Of a stretch of 64,000 nt of DNA, positions 46,242-56,878 are shown piece by piece. Position 1 is the first letter of the stretch, and every line of letters begins with the position of its first letter. This DNA is from Takakia lepidozioides (Eukaryota; Streptophyta; Takakiopsida; Takakiales; Takakiaceae). Below the pieces are notes generated by a model that was not told the DNA's origin, searched no databases, and saw nothing but the letters and a program-made list of their open reading frames with translations. The stretch covers positions 17,734,001-17,798,000 of the forward strand of contig CM060733.1 of NCBI GenBank assembly GCA_030704615.1, given 5' to 3'. The translations under genes and the position numbers were made by a program.

Positions 46242-48890
46242 TCTTTGGCAAGATGGTGTGGCTTATACTGAATTTTTGCATTTTTACCTATATGATGCAA
46301 ATATGATTTTCCCGGAGCTTCATTCATCTAGCAGACCAGTGATAGGTAGTGAAAAGGAGAATGTTTGTTGTGAGGAATATTAGATATATGCAAAGTGCAA
46401 TTGAAAGTGCTGTCAGGTTTACCAATGCTTTCACTACTGTCATTGATGAAACTTGGTGTAAAACTATCAGCAGCAGAGTGTATGTTGTGTAGGTGTAAAG
46501 AAGACATGAGGGGGTCATTTTGGGAAGTATATATGGAAAAGTCTTTAAGAGAATGTGGAAAGAATGGTAAGAGAACATGGGCTAGAAATCAGAATCTTCA
46601 CTTGTACAGCAGTATTGGGCAGGAAGATCCTTAGGTAGATCATTTTAGGAAGATCTTTAAGCTCGTGTAGAGCTGTTGCTTGAATAGTGGAAAGAAGGTG
46701 AGAGTCAAGATTGTCTAAACATGCATAGACACAGGTGAGTTCCACAAATTAAGCTACCACTGTGCCAACAGCCAAGCATCTGGAGGTTGATGAACCAAAT
46801 TGAAAACATCACATGTGAGGGATCTAAAACCATGGATATTTTACGTGGTTCAGCGATTCCTTCTGCTTTTCAATGGAGAGGGTCAAAGCTCAGTGCTTGT
46901 TGTAACTTTAGCACATAATAACCCAACCCCCGAGTAGCTGGAACATCAGGAAGAACTAAGAACCTTGCAACTAACTCCAATACCGGTTGGCACGTACCAG
47001 GCGATAGAGAACTGAGAAAATAGAGGAGAAAACAGAGCACCTTCATATAGTTGAGGCCTTGACCCTCTTACACATACTAGAGCAAAACAAAGCTCCTGCA
47101 TAACTGTTGTCCTTCTGGTACAATGCAATCCAGCCGCCCCTTTCACTGCACCCATCTCATTATACGTCTACATATACATATGTGCATTTGAAAAAAACGA
47201 AGGGTCATTTAGTAAAGGAGGGAGGAAAAAAATAGCGTAACACATAACACCTAACACTTGCTTTGTAAAATCTGAGGTTGGGTAGCATGTGAGCATACTC
47301 ACACAGTTATGTGGTTTTTCTGCCATTTTTGCGCCTCCGTTAAGTGGCAGAATATTCGAGTAGGTAGCAGAATGCCCGAGTAGGTCGCAGAATGCACGAG
47401 TAGTTGGCTGTTTCGGGCAGTTTCTGTAGCTGACCATTCCCGACCTCGCCAGAATTCACAGCCAGGCAGCTCAGGGGGCAGAATAGCCCGGCCCTCACCG
47501 TGCCATCTCACAAAAACTAGAATATTCTATAGATTCTTGAGATATAAAACATGCTACGACGAAAATAGGGTAAACCGATAAAATTGCAAAACCACAAGTT
47601 CAGAATTTGTGCTCAAGCGAGATTATCTTTTTTATTTTCATTTTTGTGGTTGGGTTGTTTCGCCAATAAAACTCATTGTGCTCGCCTCAGCACAAGTTTT
47701 GAAGGAGTTTCGGTAGCGAGGGGCCAATGGACGGTTGAAGGATTGAACCTTGTATCACCCAGGTTATGCACAGGCAAGGCACAAAATATTACCCAAGCAC
47801 CGGGCTACATGCTTAAGTGGAGTAAAAAAAAGCATAACAAGTAAAGAGAATAGATTATAACTTAGGTGACATCCACAATACACCTCCATGGCTATGAATG
47901 CAAGGCCCACTTATAAGCCACCACCGGTGCCCTAACCACGTGCCATTTGTTGGATGGTCATATGTGTGAGTACATAAGGACTTCCGAGTCTTTGATGGGG
48001 GAGGTTAGAGCAATTGCGATGCCCAATTACAGACATTAGAAGGTGTCCACTTTCCAAACCGAAAGCAGTTGTAGCCCTTTGGATGATATGACACCATAAG
48101 TCACGCCTGCTTTGGCAAGAGTCTCTTTCCCCATTTGAATATGGACCGTAAGTTCTTTGTAATGACATTCAAGAATTGTCTGATTGTTGTGACTCTCTCT
48201 CTACCCTGGAAAATAACCAACACTCTCAAATTACTTCATTTTGTCGTGGTGTTAAGAAATTGTTTGCTGAGCTACTTGACATATTTGTTGATAAGACAAA
48301 GAGAATGCTATGTCCATGAAGATTATAGTGAATGAACAAGACATTTGATGGCAAACTAATCTCGTATATCTTGTACTAGGTCATGTAGCAACATACTGGA
48401 GTATATGTGTACACCTTCTACATATTATATTGGATTTTCTTCAAACAATAGACTTTTCTGCTCGTGCTTCTCAAACAAAATTGAAACAACAAACAACGAG
48501 TACAACAGGAAAAGAACAACAATACAAGTTGATCGACAATTGAGCTAGGCTCACAACTATGCACAACATTTCTAACAAAAACATCAAGTGACTTCCCTCA
48601 ACCACCATATCCTAATATACATAAGTACATGACATATATGCCTACTAGACAAGATGTATGGTAAGAACTTTGAGAACTCATTCAATATACGAATAAACTC
48701 GTTGTGGTTTTAAAAATGAAAGTGGAACTGCTGAAAATATGTAGTATATATCATAGGCTTGACAACCAACATTTTGCCTAATTGTAAGTGCACAAGGGTT
48801 CAAATCACATGTGGGATATCGTAAAGGTGTCCACCTACCCACCTGAAGGTAATAGCCCTTCAAGTCAATAAGTTACACTTGCTTTGGCAA
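46242..48890. other. Intergenic, no gene recognised (2.6 kb)
   Basis: A stretch at 46.8-47.1 kb with TTTTACGTGGTTCAGCGATT resembles words often seen in plant LTRs, but no partner LTR was found. Two related ~80-bp segments (AAGGTGTCCAC...GCTTTGGCAA) lie at about 48,030-48,120 and 48,820-48,890, the second with more changes. Confidence 0.35.
47351..47410. repeat. Three 20-bp tandem repeats
   Basis: AATATTCGAGTAGGTAGCAG, AATGCCCGAGTAGGTCGCAG and AATGCACGAGTAGTTGGCTG follow head to tail. Confidence 0.85.
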
Positions 48891-49606
48891 CACATTGAGA
48901 GAGAGACAGAGAAGACTCCGGCCGAACCGGCGTAACTAAGAGCCACTTCACCTTTCGGCTAGTGCCCCTGTCAGGGGTGGGCCCAACACATTCACATTTC
49001 ATCTACGCTAATATGTATCCCAAGTCGTTCAAAAAATAAAATCAATCGAAGTGGGTGGATGTCTAAGAGAGCTATCGGAAGGAGGGTGGATTGCATGCCT
49101 GTGAAAGTTGCAATTGCATGTGGGGCCCATTTGGCGGTTGCATGCAAGTGCTAAGGTGACAAATATTCTAGAATGTGGTGGATGTGGTGACATTGCAGGG
49201 TGTGAGGGTGGGGGAGTTGGAGGCGTTGGCCGGCGGCAGTTAGCAGGCAAGAGGAGAGACGGATAGCCAAGAGAGAGTGCAAGAGATATACATATATATT
49301 TATACAGAGATTTTATGGGACAGATGTTATACTGTGTTCATTCGACGTGATTTTTCTGCTCCAAGTTACTTCCACGATATACTTGGGTCTGCTCGATTTT
49401 GACGTTCCATGGCTATGGATTGATATTTTACAAATCGAGGTGACTGTATACCCAAGTTCATTTCATCTACGGTAGAGAGAGAGTCATTAAAAGATCTATC
49501 TCAGAACACATCTACAGACTAAAAATGAAGAAAAAACCATTATGATGTTTTACCCCAATTTTTTTGTTTGATTCCCCTGAGCTGTTTGTACTAATGTCGA
49601 CTTGAT

Positions 49607-49641
49607 AACTACACTACACTACACTACACTACACTACACTA
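49607..49641. repeat. Pentanucleotide microsatellite (ACTAC)n
   Basis: About seven uninterrupted copies. Confidence 0.9.
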
Positions 49642-50103
49642 TGTTCCATAACCCTAAAATCGTGAACTTGACATCATCCAAGTTTGGTAGTAGGGTTTAT
49701 AGAAAGAGGTTTTAATGTATACCCTGAGTCGTTTTAAATAAAATAAAATCAACCAAAGTGGGGTGGACGAGTAAGAGGGCTGTCCAAAGGAGGGTGGTTT
49801 TTCCATGCGGGCCCACAAGGCTATTGCATGCCTTTGAAAGTGGCAATTGCATGTGGGCCCAATTGCCGGCTGCATGCAAGCGCTAATGTGACTTTTAGAT
49901 TGTGGTGACAGTGCAGGGTAGGGGAGGTGGAGGCGTTGGCTGGCAGCAGTTAGCAGAAGAGAGTTAAGTAGGAGAGAGAGACATAGCCAAGAGAGAGTGC
50001 AAGAGAGAGGGCCTGTCAAAGCTATGCAACAGGAGGGTTCACGGACTGCTAAGTTATCCAACGGTGCTGCAATAAAGAGGAGGGTATAAAGGGTCTACAA
50101 CAA

Positions 50104-50145
50104 CTATATATGTATATATATATATATATATATGTATATTTATAC
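50104..50145. repeat. AT microsatellite
   Basis: (TA)n with two G interruptions. Confidence 0.85.
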
Positions 50146-51240
50146 ATGGAGAGAGAGAAGACTCCGGCCGAAACCGGCGTATCTAAGAGCCACTTCGCCT
50201 TACGGCTACTGCCCCCGATATAAAGGGTCTACAACAATTATATATATATATATTACGAGACATATGTTATATTGTGTTCATTCAGGGTGATTTTTCTGCT
50301 CCAAATTACTTCCACGATGCATTTGGGTCTGCTCGATTTCGATGTTCCATGGCTACGGATTAATATTTTATAGATTCGAGGTGAACTATATATGCCCCAA
50401 TTGTTCAAAAAATAAAATGAAGCAAAGGGCCGAGACATCTAGCAATTACACTATTTGCATGGGGCCCACATGGAGTGCATGCAATAGCCAAACGAAGGTT
50501 CTAGATTGCAGGATGGTGCCCAAAAGCCGCCAACGGCGACTTCGGACTAGCCAAGAGAAAGTGGTGAGAGAAAGAGAGAGACAGTGTAGGAGGACGAGGG
50601 CAAGGGCTGGCGGCACTGCGGCAAAATGAGCATAATAGAGGCCTTGCAAGCTATATTGTGAGGTGAAAGGACCACTCCAGCAAAAGGAGTAGAATTGACG
50701 CCTTGGTCAACACTATGGCGACACTATGGCGATAATATGAAGGCAGAGGGTGGCGAAAGGGGAGGAGGGACTTGAAGGCAGGGAGCGGTGGTATATATTA
50801 AGGTGGATGGCTTTGCATCCTTCCGTATTTGTTTTAGTGGCATGTCAATGTGATGTTTGTTTTTATATACCAGGAATTGAACCGGTGTGCAGGAACAACA
50901 CTGACAAGATGTAAAGCTATTTTATATGTACTCCAATTGTTTGAAGAAGTTTATTCCTCACGAGTCATACATTGGGACATATTTTTTATGTCAGACTATA
51001 TGCATTACGACTATGATTTTTCTACTCAAAATTACATCTCCCACTGAAATGTTATACTCCATTAGCCCTCCAAGTTTGGGTGGGCCCAGTTAATTCTAGA
51101 GTGGTCCAGGAATTAGCGTGGTCCGGGAATTAAAAAAGGGGGCTAATCTGATAAGGCCACATGTATTAAGGAATGAAATGGAAGGTACAAAAACAAATCC
51201 TCCGAGGCATTAATCAGGAAGGTCAGAAAGACGAAGGCGA

Positions 51241-51516
51241 ATGGCCCAGCCAATGCTGGGCCGCTGGAACATGCGAATAATGAGGGCAGGTGTAGGTCGC
51301 TGCGTAGAAATAGTGGAAAGTTCTAGAAAAAATGGCGGGGCGGTGGCCTCTGTAAAGTTCGAGAAGTACCTGCGATCTGGAAAGTTCTTCTGGAGCGACC
51401 AGGAGGCGAGCGAGCAACAGTACCAGCGTGCGGGGTGCAAGGTAGGGTGGTGGGAGCTGCTGGTGCGCAACGACATGCTGGAAGGAACGCTGGTGGGCCC
51501 AGCAAGCTCTGCATAA
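51241..51516 (+). CDS. Small ORF, 91 codons, unidentified
   Basis: An ATG at 51,241 opens a frame ending in TAA at 51,516, with higher GC than its AT-rich surroundings and a protein-like composition (KFEKYLRSGKFFWSDQ, CKVGWWELLVRND). The product would be soluble and slightly basic. No domain is recognised and no flanking exon was found. It may be a fragment of a host gene or chance. Confidence 0.25.
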   Translation: MAQPMLGRWNMRIMRAGVGRCVEIVESSRKNGGAVASVKFEKYLRSGKFFWSDQEASEQQYQRAGCKVGWWELLVRNDMLEGTLVGPASSA

Positions 51517-51795
51517 CGAACAGGCTAGTGTCGCGAGCCATATCTGTTGGAAATGGTAGATGTAGTGTTTGAACTGTATTGATTCGATACATACTGTTGT
51601 TACTCTGATGCAAACTTTGGTTGCTCAGCAGGTTCCTATATCCCAGTTTATGGCAGAACTCGTCGCAATGAGCATGCATTTTAGATTTGTGTATAACTTT
51701 CAAATGTTTATACTTGTAAATAAAGTTCCAAACCATCAACTATTAAAACGAAACGACAATAAATAACCATTATGAGGTCGTATGCCTGTGAAGCC

Positions 51796-52275
51796 TGATT
51801 CCGGCTCTATGGGTTTGTTCTCTTTCCTCTACCAGACTTAACCTTATCTAGGGAATGTAGTCGATAGATGGGCCTGGCAGAGAAGACGGAATCTTACTAA
51901 GAGGACACCCTCGCGTAAAACCCAAAAAGCCACCACCCTCACTGCCACGGCAGTGAGGTTCAAATAGTATTAGGTCATAACCTAATCCTAGTGCCGCATG
52001 ACACTTACATATAGGTCCACCATATGCCCTTCCAGCACAGCCATAGAAAGAAGCCAAATCACCCAGTCCCATCCTAATCTGATCCTAAACTAGCTGTTAG
52101 AATAAGACAACCCCTAATAAAGCTATCAGCTGTTGCCAGCTCATCCTCATGCGCAAAGGTGTAAGTTCATCCAGACTTCATCTTGGCTTCGTCCATCCCT
52201 TAAATCATCCGGAGCGCATCCCTCCTCTATTCATCCATGTCGAAAAATAAGGTGAGAAGGAATCCCAGCTCCACA
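51796..52275 (-). repeat. 3' LTR (480 bp)
   Basis: Matches 55,315-55,849, starting TGATTCCGGCTCTATGGG and ending CCCAGCTCCACA on the plus strand. It lacks about 62 bp present in the other LTR (after AAGAGGACACC) and has about 11 bp extra near CTTCATCTTGGCTTCGTCC. Confidence 0.9.
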
Positions 52276-52503
52276 TATGTGAAGCCTGCTGGGCCCACAA
52301 GAAATTGCGAGCTCCTACGAGTGATGAGCTCAGGAAGAATGAAGCCTAGCCAAAACAAACTATACACCTAGCACACAAGGGATGAAAAAACCTAAGGAAG
52401 AAAACCTCACCCTGCAAGCTGGGTGGAGGACAAAACATCCCATAGGAAAAACCCCAAGTGCTACAAATGGTGCAGAAAACTAGCACGAAATTCAAATACT
52501 ATT

Positions 52504-53030
52504 CTAAAGAAGAGGATGCCATGTTTTGCGAGCTATCCGAGCTATGGGGGTGAAGATCACCTGACGGTTCTCAACATTCAAACAGGTTAGATCAAAAGTA
52601 AGAGTGCATAGAACAAGTAGTGAAACATGAATGGAGCTAGCTAAGTGAGGAGTAGAGGCATGTTGTGGGAGCAAGACATACTGTTTGCCAGGAAGAATAG
52701 CAGAGATAAGGTAAGGGCCATCAATTCTTCGTTTGGCCTTGGAAACCTGCTTACCAGGCTGGAGCCTCACACAAACAGACTGACCTACCTTGAATGACTC
52801 AAAATACACAACTCGACGGTTGTAATTTTTTGTCTGAGCAGCTTGGGCAAACACAATGTTAGATTTGGCAGTTTCCCTCAAAATGCATCTTCTAGCATCC
52901 ATGGAAAGCAAAAAGACTTCCCAATTTTCAAGCTTAGTAGCCGAGAGCTGCAGCCAGGAGATATGCAAAGGGGTTCTACATTTCCTACCATACAAAAGTT
53001 CAAAAGGTGTATTTTTTGTCCCTTTGTAAC
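52504..53030 (-). pseudogene. Ty3-type integrase C-terminal fragment
   Basis: The minus-strand reading starts at KNTPFELLYGRK, the end of the integrase core. It continues through KNYNRRVVYFESFKVGQSV and LQPGKQVSKAKRRIDGPYLI, a GPY/F-type module with basic residues, then HVSLL, and ends at a stop. Everything upstream in a normal pol (protease, RT, RNase H, zinc-binding and most of the catalytic core) is missing. The join to gag sequence is near 53,000-53,020. The fragment would not integrate DNA by itself. Confidence 0.8.
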
Positions 53031-54175
53031 TGTTCAATCAAGGCAGGCAAGTCAGATTGGTAAGGGCACCACCCGGTGTAATGCTTGATATGCAAATCAT
53101 GCAAGCCACTACTGGGGTCCTGATGTCATGACGCATGTCAGCATGGGCTTTACCTTGAGGCCCCGATCTGGCAGGGACTGCAGGGTCCCAGCCTACCTCA
53201 GCTTTGAAGGCTTGCAGTTCTCCCTGGATTTCATTACGAAAAGATGATAACTCATGCACAATGGAAGGGACCAGATCTTCTGCAATACCTTTCACCCCAG
53301 GGTCCCCATCAGTAGGCTCTACACAGTGACTCTCCCTAGCTAGATGAGTGTGTTTCGTGTAGGCAACTTTAGACAGGCCTGCCTTAGCAGCTTTGAGACG
53401 TAACCTTTCTTCAATCAATTCCACCATCTCATCTTCAGTGGTGTAAGTCTGTTTTTGCAGAAACACTTTCTCAGCAGGGGGCAAGCCTTTTACAAAACAA
53501 TGTTTCAAAATAGCAGGTCTCTCTGATGCAATCAAAACCGACTTACAAATTGCAGTTCGTAAATCAGTGTATTATTTCCACACACTGTCGCCATAATGAA
53601 ATTTTAAGTCTGGTGTGGTGTAAGCTATGGGCTTTTCTTCACGAAAGAGCTTGCGAGCCAACTCTCTGGCTTCGACCCACGTAAGATCATTTTTGTCCTT
53701 AATGTTGGACTCAAACAGTTGCCTGGCTTCTCCATTGAGACAGATCTGAAAGGACTTCATTTGGAATCGTGGGGGAACTCCATTCATTTCAGTGTTGATT
53801 TCAAAAAAATTCAAGAAGGACTCAAAATCCTCCCCTAAGTTGTACTCAGGGTATTGCTCCTTATGCATTCGCTCTCCATGATCAGATTTTCGTGAAGTAG
53901 TGTCCGGAACTTCAGATTGTTTCAGCAACATCTTCAAAAGGGGGGGTACAATTTGAAATCACCCCCATGGCTTTACACAGCTCGTCCAAATCAAATGTGG
54001 GCGGAGGCACAGTCGCCGGATCTTTGTGATCTCCGGACGACTCTCCCATTTCCATATTATTCTTTTCATTAGTTGTTGTCTCTTCCCTCTCCTCCGTTGC
54101 ACGTTTTTCCAACTCACTCAGTCCCATTGTCTCTTCTGCTTCCCTTTCTAGCATAGATCTTGTAAATACAGGCAT
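53020..54175 (-). pseudogene. Ty3-type gag, two frameshifts and a stop
   Basis: The ATG at 54,175 begins MPVFTRSMLEREAEE. The frame is lost at a homopolymer near 53,940 (run of 7 G on the plus strand) and continues with YNLGEDFESFLNFFEI, RFQMKSFQICLNGEARQLF and LTWVEARELARKLF, the capsid part of plant Ty3 gag. A TAA near 53,572 interrupts it. The last part has a charged linker and a CCHC-like knuckle, CMIC followed, after a one-base shift, by KHYTGWC and PYQSDLPALIEQLQ. Gag would form the particle around the element RNA. The breaks make a full protein unlikely. Confidence 0.75.
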
Positions 54176-54480
54176 GAGAAGAGAAGTACACGGCTATCTG
54201 TCTGAAGAAGTACTAAGCTGTGAGTCCCACACAGTGGGAGGTGATGAAGCGGTGCTTGTGCAGCAGGTACACTCATTCTCCCAAGAATGCCCACAGTTCC
54301 TCTTCACCCTTGAGCCAAAAAGCCACGCGCACGATGCTGCGCACTGCTTTCTCTTTCACCAACAGCGTGTGGGCAGGATATGTCTGAGCTTCTTCGGCCT
54401 TGTAGCGACCTATTGTTTCACGCCGAAAACACACCCCCGAAAAGATCAACACATCACTGGGACAAAAAAGAAATTCAGAG

Positions 54481-55104
54481 TCAGATACCCGTGATGAGCT
54501 CTTCCCAAGTGGGATCCCGGGTAGGGGCTGGCGGAACTCGAGGCCTTAAATTAGCAAGCAGGATAGATGTTCCTCCCTTAACCAGTTCCCACAATCGTAG
54601 AGGGCTCGACTTGTCAGGAGGCAGGAAGCTCTCAAGCTCCACACCCAATTCTCGACTCATAGAGAACTGTGGAATGCCCAAGACGGCCCAGCTAAGCTTC
54701 TCACCACTCTCCAATTGCTCTTTGGCACTAACAAGGGGGATTTGTAGGATGACTTCCCTGGAATGAAGTTTGAGGAGAAGGCCTGCAACATAGGCTCCCT
54801 GAAGAGATTCGCGAATGCGCCGGCTCTGCTCCCACTGCTCCGCTTTGGTGCGTATGGGTTTGCAAGCTTCATTGGACGCAGTTTCCTCAAAGGTTTTGGC
54901 CCAGAACTCCGAGGGTGTGTCCAGCGGGAGCTCGGGCCGCGGAATCGGTTCTCCCTCCGGGTAATCAACAAAAACCAACTGCTCAGGCAACAGGTTGCGC
55001 GCAAGCTCACAGATGTAGCGAGATTCCAACGCCAGAGTCTGCTTTAAGCGTGAGACTTCGAATTGATCAAGTTCAAACCAACCATGCTCAGAACTGGAAG
55101 CCAT
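54481..55104 (-). CDS. Additional intact ORF between 5' LTR and gag (207 aa)
   Basis: The ATG at 55,104 lies about 210 bp inside the 5' LTR, and the ORF ends 305 bp before the gag ATG. It is uninterrupted over 207 codons although gag and pol are broken. Visible features are an acidic helical N-terminus (HGWFELDQFEVSRLKQ), a Pro-rich segment (GEPIPRPELPLDTPSEFW), a charged helix (RTKAEQWEQSRRIRESLQ) and a C-terminal Pro/Arg stretch (PRVPPAPTRDPTWEEL). No zinc knuckle, protease motif, signal peptide or membrane segment was seen. Ty3 elements normally begin with gag, so this is an accessory ORF or captured sequence. Function unknown. Confidence 0.6.
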   Translation of the reverse strand: MASSSEHGWFELDQFEVSRLKQTLALESRYICELARNLLPEQLVFVDYPEGEPIPRPELPLDTPSEFWAKTFEETASNEACKPIRTKAEQWEQSRRIRESLQGAYVAGLLLKLHSREVILQIPLVSAKEQLESGEKLSWAVLGIPQFSMSRELGVELESFLPPDKSSPLRLWELVKGGTSILLANLRPRVPPAPTRDPTWEELITGI

Positions 55105-55314
55105 AGTGCTTGCTTGCTAAACTCTCAAAACACAGAAAAGCTCGAGCAGACAAATTTCCTCTCTCTCTCTCTGCGCGCGAGACACAAGCCGTCATTTTGC
55201 TACTACCTCTCCCTTCCATCATGCAGGATCTTCCGTACCCAATCTACTGTTTTCAGGTGCTTCGTACCAACTAAATCCTTTGTCAACGATTTTAGTTACC
55301 CCGCATCTCTACCA

Positions 55315-55849
55315 TGATTCCGGCTCTATGGGTTTGTTCTCCTTCCTCTACCGGACTTAAACCTTATCTGGGGAATGTAGTCGATAGATGGGCCTGGCAG
55401 AGAAGACGAAATCTTACTAAGAGGACACCACAGACTCAGACCTCCAAAACACTTTCATCCAACAACTCAAAGCACACCGTTACACCCAACGTACGCTCGC
55501 GTAAGACCTAAAAAGCCACCACCCTCACTGCCACGGCAGTGAGGTTCAAATAGTATTAGGTCATAACCTAATCCTAGTGCCGCGTGGTACTTACATATAG
55601 GTCCACCAGATGCCCTTCCAGCACAGCCATATAAAGAAGCCAAATCACCCAGTCCCATCCTAATCTGATCCTAAACTAGCTGTTAGAATAAGATAGCCCC
55701 TAATAAAGCTTTCAGTTGTTGCCAGCTCATCCTCATGCGCAAGGTGTAAGTTCATCCAGACTTCATCCGTCCCTTAAATCATCCGGAGCGCTTCCCTCCT
55801 CTATTCATCCATGTCAAAAAGTAAGGTGAGAAAGAATCCCAGCTCCACA
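55315..55849 (-). repeat. 5' LTR (535 bp)
   Basis: Partner of 51,796-52,275; the extra segment lies at about 55,430-55,495. Confidence 0.9.
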
Positions 55850-56157
55850 TGCCTCTACCCGATTACCCCCAAATCGTTCAAAAAATAAAGTCAACCAAAG
55901 CAGGCTGTCTGAAGGAGGGTGGCTATTGCATGCGGCCCCACATGACTATTGCATGCCCTGTTTCCCACGAAGCGACTTAAAACGGATAGAGTGTCACGTC
56001 GATTTACATCATGGAATATCCTCTGTCCATGGAAAGTTCACTGGAAGTTCAGCATGGAGCCAGTTACGGTGGAACAGGCCCTGGAGAGGGCATTCCGGTG
56101 GGGAAGGACCAGAAAGGGGACCGCATACAATGAACGGTGCGAGGGCGGGCTCAGCGA

Positions 56158-56878
56158 CAGCGTCTTGGTGGGTCATTGCGGGGCTGCACATCTATCTGTA
56201 TATATATATAGATCCGAGGAGCCGGTGATGGCAGCTCAAGCTTGTGTTCTTGCGTGCCCCTCCTGCTCCACTCTTGCGCGTCCCCGCCTGTGCGTGCCTC
56301 TCTATCTCTTGCCAACTTTGGTTTTTCCAAGATGATGTGTAGATTTGCTGCATGAGTACCGGGATCTGTTTCTTGGAAACATGCTCGGTGCCATGTGCTT
56401 TCTGGTCACAGCTATGAAGCCTGCTTGACAAAGCGGGTTCATCCTCTGATGTTGACATTGGCAGTGAATGATTACTCTTTTGTGTTTGCTCTGGTATATG
56501 GTATGCCCAATTGCATATCCAATGTTGCAGATAGTGCTTCTATCAAGTGATAATTGGTACAGGAGTTTGATTAGCTGTCTACACTTAGGAAGTGTAGTTC
56601 TTTCCGCTGGGGGAAAAGAGTACATGCATTCTAGGAATTTGTTCCGTTTTATATAGGTAGATAACTGAGCTGAAATTTCAAGAAAAATGTGGTAGATCCA
56701 TGACTAGAACGGCTGGTTACCAGACTCATCCATTTTCATCTGGCTGGACAGGGCTAATTTGGTCAAGTCCCCAGTAATTCAATCTTTCAGGATCCGGCGG
56801 CAGCATAACTCTCGACTGTCCAAGATCCCAAGTCCAAGAATCGTTTCTCAAAGTAGAGCTCCCTCTTTGTTGCGCAGT
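56158..56878 (+). promoter_or_regulatory. GSTL copy B core promoter and 5' leader (TATA at 56,199)
   Basis: A TA-rich box at 56,199-56,210 is followed by leader sequence matching copy A from 41,281 onward. Conservation with A begins near AGCGTCTT (56,159), which marks the left edge of the duplicated unit. Confidence 0.6.

Larger units (their letters stand above)
48895..50500. repeat. Locally duplicated repeat family, interleaved modules
   Basis: Three modules recur. Module 1 (GAAGACTCCGGCCGAA...AGAGCCACTTC) is at 48,907-48,985 and 50,157-50,218. Module 2 (TTCAAAAAATAAAAT...GGAGGGTGG...TTGCATGC...GGGCCCA) is at 49,028-49,170, 49,730-49,890, partly at 50,400-50,480, and again at 55,870-55,960. 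Module 3 (TTATACTGTGTTCATTC...TTTTTCTGCTCC...GGGTCTGCTCGATTT) is at 49,325-49,460 and 50,268-50,400. The order suggests at least one local duplication of a larger unit. No coding was recognised. Confidence 0.75.
51796..55849 (-). mobile_element. Ty3-type LTR retrotransposon, internally deleted, with an extra ORF
   Basis: Two related LTRs bound 4.05 kb. Internal ORFs are on the minus strand, so the 5' LTR is at 55,315-55,849 and the 3' LTR at 51,796-52,275. LTR ends are TG...CA in the element sense. Directly inside the 5' LTR lies TGGTAGAGATGCGGGG, a primer-binding-site-like word starting TGG. Order in element sense: additional ORF, gag, then the integrase C-terminus. Protease, reverse transcriptase and RNase H are absent. 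No polypurine tract or 5-bp target duplication was identified. The element lies between GSTL copies A and B. Confidence 0.85.

Noticed and set aside
46800-47160. LTR- or TRIM-like sequence (TTTTACGTGGTTC)
   Set aside because: Only one copy in the window, no TG...CA ends, primer-binding site or target duplication seen.
56052-56200. Short coding-like segment (VTVEQALERAFRWGR) before GSTL-B
   Set aside because: Too short, with no domain; extends into the TATA region of the GSTL unit.
56770-56878. Plastid transit peptide for GSTL-B in frame with the ATG
   Set aside because: The stretch is Arg/Ser-rich and open, but a TAG lies upstream with no ATG between, and copy A is not conserved in that frame. 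The conserved ATGGCAGCCAG was taken as the start.
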